From NCBI RefSeq assembly GCF_000426225.1, contig NZ_AUEY01000007.1, positions 32,625 to 96,624 of the forward strand: DNA of 64,000 bases. The letters run 5' to 3'. Made by a program: the position numbers and the translations under genes. The notes below the pieces were generated by a model that saw only the letters and a program-made list of their open reading frames with translations, did no database searches and was not told where the DNA came from. The DNA comes from Desulforegula conservatrix Mb1Pa (GTDB taxonomy: Bacteria; Desulfobacterota; Desulfobacteria; Desulfobacterales; Desulforegulaceae). Of this stretch, positions 60,988 through 64,000 are shown one piece after another (the stretch's first letter is position 1; each line of letters opens with the position of its first letter).

Positions 60988-62261
60988 CACTTGGCGCTCT
61001 TCCATTCAAGGAAGCCATTGCTTTCTGGGAATCCAAGGTTCCCATGAAACCGGCTGAGTTCAAAGAGCTGTGGAACGAACAAAAGGTCAATGCCTTTGCA
61101 GTTTCAGGCGTGTCGAACATGGACACGGTTATGGATCTTTACAGGAGCCTTGGCAAGGCAATCAGCGAAGGTCAGTCATTCGGAGCATGGAAAAAACAGC
61201 ATACTGATCTGTGGGAGCAGAAAGGATGGACTGGCAAGTCAGCATGGCGGGTGGACAACGTCTTCCGAACCAATGTCCAGACAGCCTTTCAGGTAGGACG
61301 CTTCAAGCAGATGTCACAGGTCACGGACGACATGCCCTTATGGCAGTACAGCGCCGTGTCAGACAGAAGGACAAGACCGGTACATCTTGCGCTTAATGGA
61401 CAGGTCTACCGTCATGACGATCCGTTCTGGGACAGCTTTTATCCTCCCAACGGCTACAGATGCAGATGCACGGTCAGGACGCTGAGTGAAGGCCAGGCCA
61501 AACGAAAAGGCCTTGAGATTCAATCAGGCACGCCAGGACTTATCGAGCCGGTTGATCCTAAGACAGGAAGGAAAATGCCAGCAAGGCCGCTTGTGCCTGA
61601 TCCTGGATTTAATTTTCATCCGGGAAAGGCGCATTATCAGCCTGATCTTTCAAAGTATCCGGCGACCCTGAAACAGAGGTTTCTTGAAAAGTTTCTGGAA
61701 AGAGCCTGCCCTGATGACTGGATGGATTTTTCAGAGTCCTCGTGCTTCAAGCGCCTCAAAAAGCATTTGAAACAGGAAGACCTTGAAAGCCTTCAGACCC
61801 TTGCCTGGGCAGAGGGTGAACGAATGAAGCAGGGATACAAAGAATGGGTGGCAGGAGTCATCGAATCCATGCAGCCGAAAGGCGAAGTTTATCCCATGGC
61901 CAATCTGCCAATCAAAGTATGCAGCAGCATGGAAAAGCAGCCACAGCTGGCTCTGGTTGTGATCGATGATCATGCAGTCACCCATCTTGTCAGGGAAACA
62001 AAAAAGGCAAGAGGCAAAGCCATTACACCGGATGAAGTGGCCGAGCTTGCGGACAGGTTCGCAACCGCTGAATGGTATCTGGATCAGGAAGATCCGGCGG
62101 TAATCATGACCTGGGTACGATCAGGAGATGAACTGGTGAAAGTGATTATCAGGACAGACAGGAAGGTCGGCAAAGGAGTTGCAAATCACGTTACTACGGC
62201 TGGTTTGGTTGAAAGCCATAATATTGAAAACCATCCACGCTACAAGAAGGTAACTCTATGA
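60984..62261 (+). CDS. Head morphogenesis protein F (gp30 type) with extra C-terminal domain
   Basis: In this 425-residue protein, residues 1-205 match the SPP1 gp7/Mu F head protein: VDNVFRTNVQTAFQVGRFKQ, SAVSDRRTRPVHLALNGQVY and the PPNGYRCRCTVRTLS motif. Residues 303-425 form a separate domain with LALVVIDDHAVTHLVRETKK, ADRFATAEWYLDQED, VKVIIRTDRK and a closing NHVTTAGLVE. This looks like the BECR-type (barnase, EndoU, colicin E5/D, RelE) nuclease-like domains known to be fused to phage head proteins; that part is inferred. It starts inside the portal stop codon. Confidence 0.85.
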   Translation: MTLGALPFKEAIAFWESKVPMKPAEFKELWNEQKVNAFAVSGVSNMDTVMDLYRSLGKAISEGQSFGAWKKQHTDLWEQKGWTGKSAWRVDNVFRTNVQTAFQVGRFKQMSQVTDDMPLWQYSAVSDRRTRPVHLALNGQVYRHDDPFWDSFYPPNGYRCRCTVRTLSEGQAKRKGLEIQSGTPGLIEPVDPKTGRKMPARPLVPDPGFNFHPGKAHYQPDLSKYPATLKQRFLEKFLERACPDDWMDFSESSCFKRLKKHLKQEDLESLQTLAWAEGERMKQGYKEWVAGVIESMQPKGEVYPMANLPIKVCSSMEKQPQLALVVIDDHAVTHLVRETKKARGKAITPDEVAELADRFATAEWYLDQEDPAVIMTWVRSGDELVKVIIRTDRKVGKGVANHVTTAGLVESHNIENHPRYKKVTL

Positions 62262-62511
62262 GATGTCTCAGCACGGGAGGACGACCATTCCCTCCATTGG
62301 AGCATCCTTCAAGGATGGATCCCGACTCGCCAGGCCGATTTTCGAGTCCTCATGCCGAGACAATTAATGGAAACCGTGGCGGGGCGCTCACCTCCCGCAT
62401 GGGGCTGCCGGATTGCTCCGGAAGTCCAACTGGCCAGAACGGCTTTCCAGTTGTCACGGTCTAAAGCGGTTATTCATGACAATATTTTAATGCCTCAGCG
62501 GAGGAAAATCA

Positions 62512-63348
62512 ATGCCTAACTGGATCGAAGTTTTAAAAACAGGAACATTCACAGCCAAATCAGGGAAGCCTGTTTCATTCACAGAGGCTGATCTGGACGC
62601 CATAGCGGCTGGCTATGATGCTGCCAAGGCTCCGGCCCCGCTTGTGTTCGGTCATCCTGAGGATTCTGATCCGGCTTTTGGCTGGGCAGAAGAGTTTAAA
62701 CGCAAGGGCGATATTCTGAGGGCCAGATTCAAAGACGTTCCGGAGGTGGTCAAGACCCTCGTAAACAATGGCCATTACAAGAAAGTCAGCATCTCTCTTG
62801 CCGCAGACAAAAAGACTGTGCGCCATGTCGGGCTTCTGGGAGCCGTCCCTCCGGCCGTGCCTGGTCTGGCTGATGTTAAATTTTCGGAGGGAGAGTCTTT
62901 AACAATAGAAATGTCATCAAAAGAGGAGACCAACATGCCAACAGTCGAAGAACTCAAAAAAAAACTGGAAGAAGAGGAAAAGGCAAGAAAAGACGCAGAA
63001 GACAGAGCCAACGCAGCCGAAGACGGAAAGAAAGCGGCAGAGACAGAGCTTTCAGCCATCAAGGATGAAGCCTCAAAAACAGCGGTTGAAACAAAAATTG
63101 AGGAGCTGATTTCAAAGGGCAGAATCCTTCCGGCAAACAAGGACGCAGTTGAGGCAGTTGCTCTGGCGCTCGGAAAAACAGGCGATGAAATCGAACTATC
63201 CAAAGGCACAGGCAAAAAATCGCTCCAGGATCATTTTTTCGACTTCCTGGGGACTCTGCCTGAAAACGGGCTGCTTAACGAATTTTCAAATCCGGGTGAT
63301 GGAAAGAGAGAAGAGGCTTTGCCTGATGACCTGATGAGCAAGGTGTAA
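62512..63348 (+). CDS. Phage protease with scaffold region (Mu I type)
   Basis: In this 278-residue protein, residues 1-125 match the Mu gpI head maturation protease: WIEVLKTGTFTAKSGKPVSF, APLVFGHPEDSDPAFGWAEE with a conserved histidine, and YKKVSISLAADKK. Residues 140-278 are a charged coiled coil typical of a scaffold. The ATG has GCGGAGG upstream. An in-frame internal start at 62935 gives the scaffold alone, as in Mu I/Z. The 250 bases before this gene (62262-62511) hold no gene I can support. Confidence 0.88.
   Translation: MPNWIEVLKTGTFTAKSGKPVSFTEADLDAIAAGYDAAKAPAPLVFGHPEDSDPAFGWAEEFKRKGDILRARFKDVPEVVKTLVNNGHYKKVSISLAADKKTVRHVGLLGAVPPAVPGLADVKFSEGESLTIEMSSKEETNMPTVEELKKKLEEEEKARKDAEDRANAAEDGKKAAETELSAIKDEASKTAVETKIEELISKGRILPANKDAVEAVALALGKTGDEIELSKGTGKKSLQDHFFDFLGTLPENGLLNEFSNPGDGKREEALPDDLMSKV
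62935..63348 (+). CDS. Nested scaffold protein (Mu Z-like), internal start in the protease gene
   Basis: ATG at 62935 is in frame with the protease gene (141 codons in) and has GGAG six bases upstream. The 137-residue product starts MPTVEELKKKLEEEEKARKD and continues as coiled coil. In Mu the scaffold Z is made in the same way from inside gene I. Confidence 0.65.
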   Translation: MPTVEELKKKLEEEEKARKDAEDRANAAEDGKKAAETELSAIKDEASKTAVETKIEELISKGRILPANKDAVEAVALALGKTGDEIELSKGTGKKSLQDHFFDFLGTLPENGLLNEFSNPGDGKREEALPDDLMSKV

Positions 63349-63406
63349 AAAATGAATTCAACCGAAAAAAGCCCCAGCGGGGCGACATCTTTGTAGGAGT
63401 TAAAAC

Positions 63407-64000
63407 ATGACCATTAACGGAAAAGTATTCGAATCAAGCAGGACAGAAGAGATCGTTCTGAGCGGTGATCCGGTTGTTATCCTCTCTGCTTTGCTTAAAG
63501 CAAACAATGGCGTTTATCCGGCGGGCCTTCTTGTCACAGAAAACGCTTCAGGCGTGCTGGTTCCGCTTGTCAGGGTTGATGATGTGACTCTCGCGACAGG
63601 AAACGGTTCACTCACGCCATTTTCAGGAACTCTTACAAATGTTCCTGTGGAGCCAGGCACTTTGATCATAATCGCCGGAGCAGAAACATTCAAAGAGGTC
63701 TCACCCGGAGTTCTGGCGGGCAGCGCCGGTGGCACTGGCAAGATCGGGCATCTTGACGGCAAGTGGAACATCACATGCGCGGCTGCTCCAGCGAACGGAG
63801 TCGCAATAACCGCTGATTATATCACAGCCATTGACGGAGTCATGACAGAAACCGTGGATACGGCTCTTCAGACAGCAGGCAATATCGTGCATTTCGGCCA
63901 GGTCAGGAAAGACGTTCTCAAGATAGGCATTGCAAGTCCTGCCCAGCCTGACGCGGCAATTATCAAGGCCATGATCCGCAGACGCATATACGCGAGATAA
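63407..64000 (+). CDS. Head decoration-like protein
   Basis: This 197-residue protein ends with TAA exactly at the last base of the window. It is preceded by TAGGAG nine bases before the ATG. The N-terminus (GKVFESSRTEEIVLSGDPVV) and strand- and glycine-rich body (LAGSAGGTGKIGHLDGKWNI) fit the phage head decoration family found after the scaffold and before the major capsid gene. The C-terminal part (from about 175) is helical. The major capsid gene should follow outside the window. Confidence 0.65.
   Translation: MTINGKVFESSRTEEIVLSGDPVVILSALLKANNGVYPAGLLVTENASGVLVPLVRVDDVTLATGNGSLTPFSGTLTNVPVEPGTLIIIAGAETFKEVSPGVLAGSAGGTGKIGHLDGKWNITCAAAPANGVAITADYITAIDGVMTETVDTALQTAGNIVHFGQVRKDVLKIGIASPAQPDAAIIKAMIRRRIYAR

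Larger units (their letters stand above)
38567..64000. mobile_element. Mu-like prophage, left portion (right end outside the window)
   Basis: The gene order matches Mu: repressor facing left, then rightward Ner-like, transposase A, ATPase B, DUF3164, GemA (gp16), transglycosylase, Mor, holin-like, gp25-27-like, terminase, portal, head protein F, protease I with nested scaffold, and decoration protein. The left boundary is inferred. The host activase ends at 38302 and a host-type repeat ends at 38543; TGTGATAA occurs at 38567 and again at 38590, in keeping with Mu-type ends that begin with TG. No integrase of the tyrosine or serine type is seen. Confidence 0.85.

Noticed and set aside
62258..62464. 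Rightward 68-codon frame after the head protein gene
   Set aside because: It overlaps the stop as ATGA but has a proline-, serine- and glycine-rich composition without domain or conserved pattern. It could be real but is not supportable.
62775..63215. Leftward 146-codon serine-rich frame
   Set aside because: It is antisense to the coiled coil of the protease/scaffold gene; low-complexity shadow.

Overview
The window looks like chromosomal DNA of an anaerobic, Desulfobacterota-like (deltaproteobacterial) bacterium carrying a Mu-like prophage. The taxonomic placement is inferred. It rests on a giant 2-hydroxyacyl-CoA dehydratase activase of the BadF/BcrA/HgdC type, an OleA/OleB pair beside a PUFA-type megasynthase, multi-sensor signalling proteins and many short dispersed repeats. 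No rRNA, tRNA or CRISPR array was seen.

Positions 1-38302 are host DNA. On the minus strand lie a truncated PstS-like periplasmic protein, a small membrane protein, an OleB-like alpha/beta hydrolase, OleA, a FUSC-type membrane protein and a 2332-residue Pfa3-like polyketide/fatty-acid synthase (KS, chain-length factor, AT, two double-hotdog DH units). Together these suggest a secondary-lipid locus that could make long unsaturated chains and join them head to head. OleC, OleD, the ACP-bearing PfaA-type subunit and the enoyl reductase are absent from the window. Next come a patatin lipase, HemW, a radical SAM protein, MltG and NagZ (murein turnover and recycling), a hybrid sensor kinase, a TgpA-like transglutaminase, a Cache-PAS-PAS-CBS-DUF294 protein coupled to a metallophosphoesterase, a U32 (RlhA-like) protein, a tandem universal stress protein, a diguanylate cyclase, a BaiN-like flavoprotein and the activase.

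The host intergenic spaces are filled with two dispersed repeat families. One is a MITE-like family with eight copies or fragments; the copy at 30084-30216 has perfect 18-bp terminal inverted repeats and a 5-bp target duplication. The other is a hairpin-rich element of about 215 bp (five full or partial copies). A third, REP-like hairpin of about 37 nt occurs once in the host and four times in the prophage.

From about 38.57 kb to the right edge the DNA is a Mu-like prophage, and its right end lies outside the window. A leftward lysogeny-type operon (43433 to 38735) encodes a double-XRE repressor, a PAS fragment in a shifted frame, a membrane-anchored protein, a free-standing ClpX-type zinc finger, a zinc-ribbon gene interrupted by a stop, and an Mrr-like nuclease. 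The rightward early region holds a Bro-N-like protein with in-frame palindromes, a Ner-like protein, several unknown small proteins, MuA, MuB, DUF3164, GemA, a lysozyme-like transglycosylase and Mor. After a strong terminator the late genes run through holin-like, DUF2730-like, gp26-like, gp27-like, terminase, portal, head morphogenesis protein (with an extra C-terminal domain), protease with nested scaffold, and a decoration-like protein, in classic Mu order.
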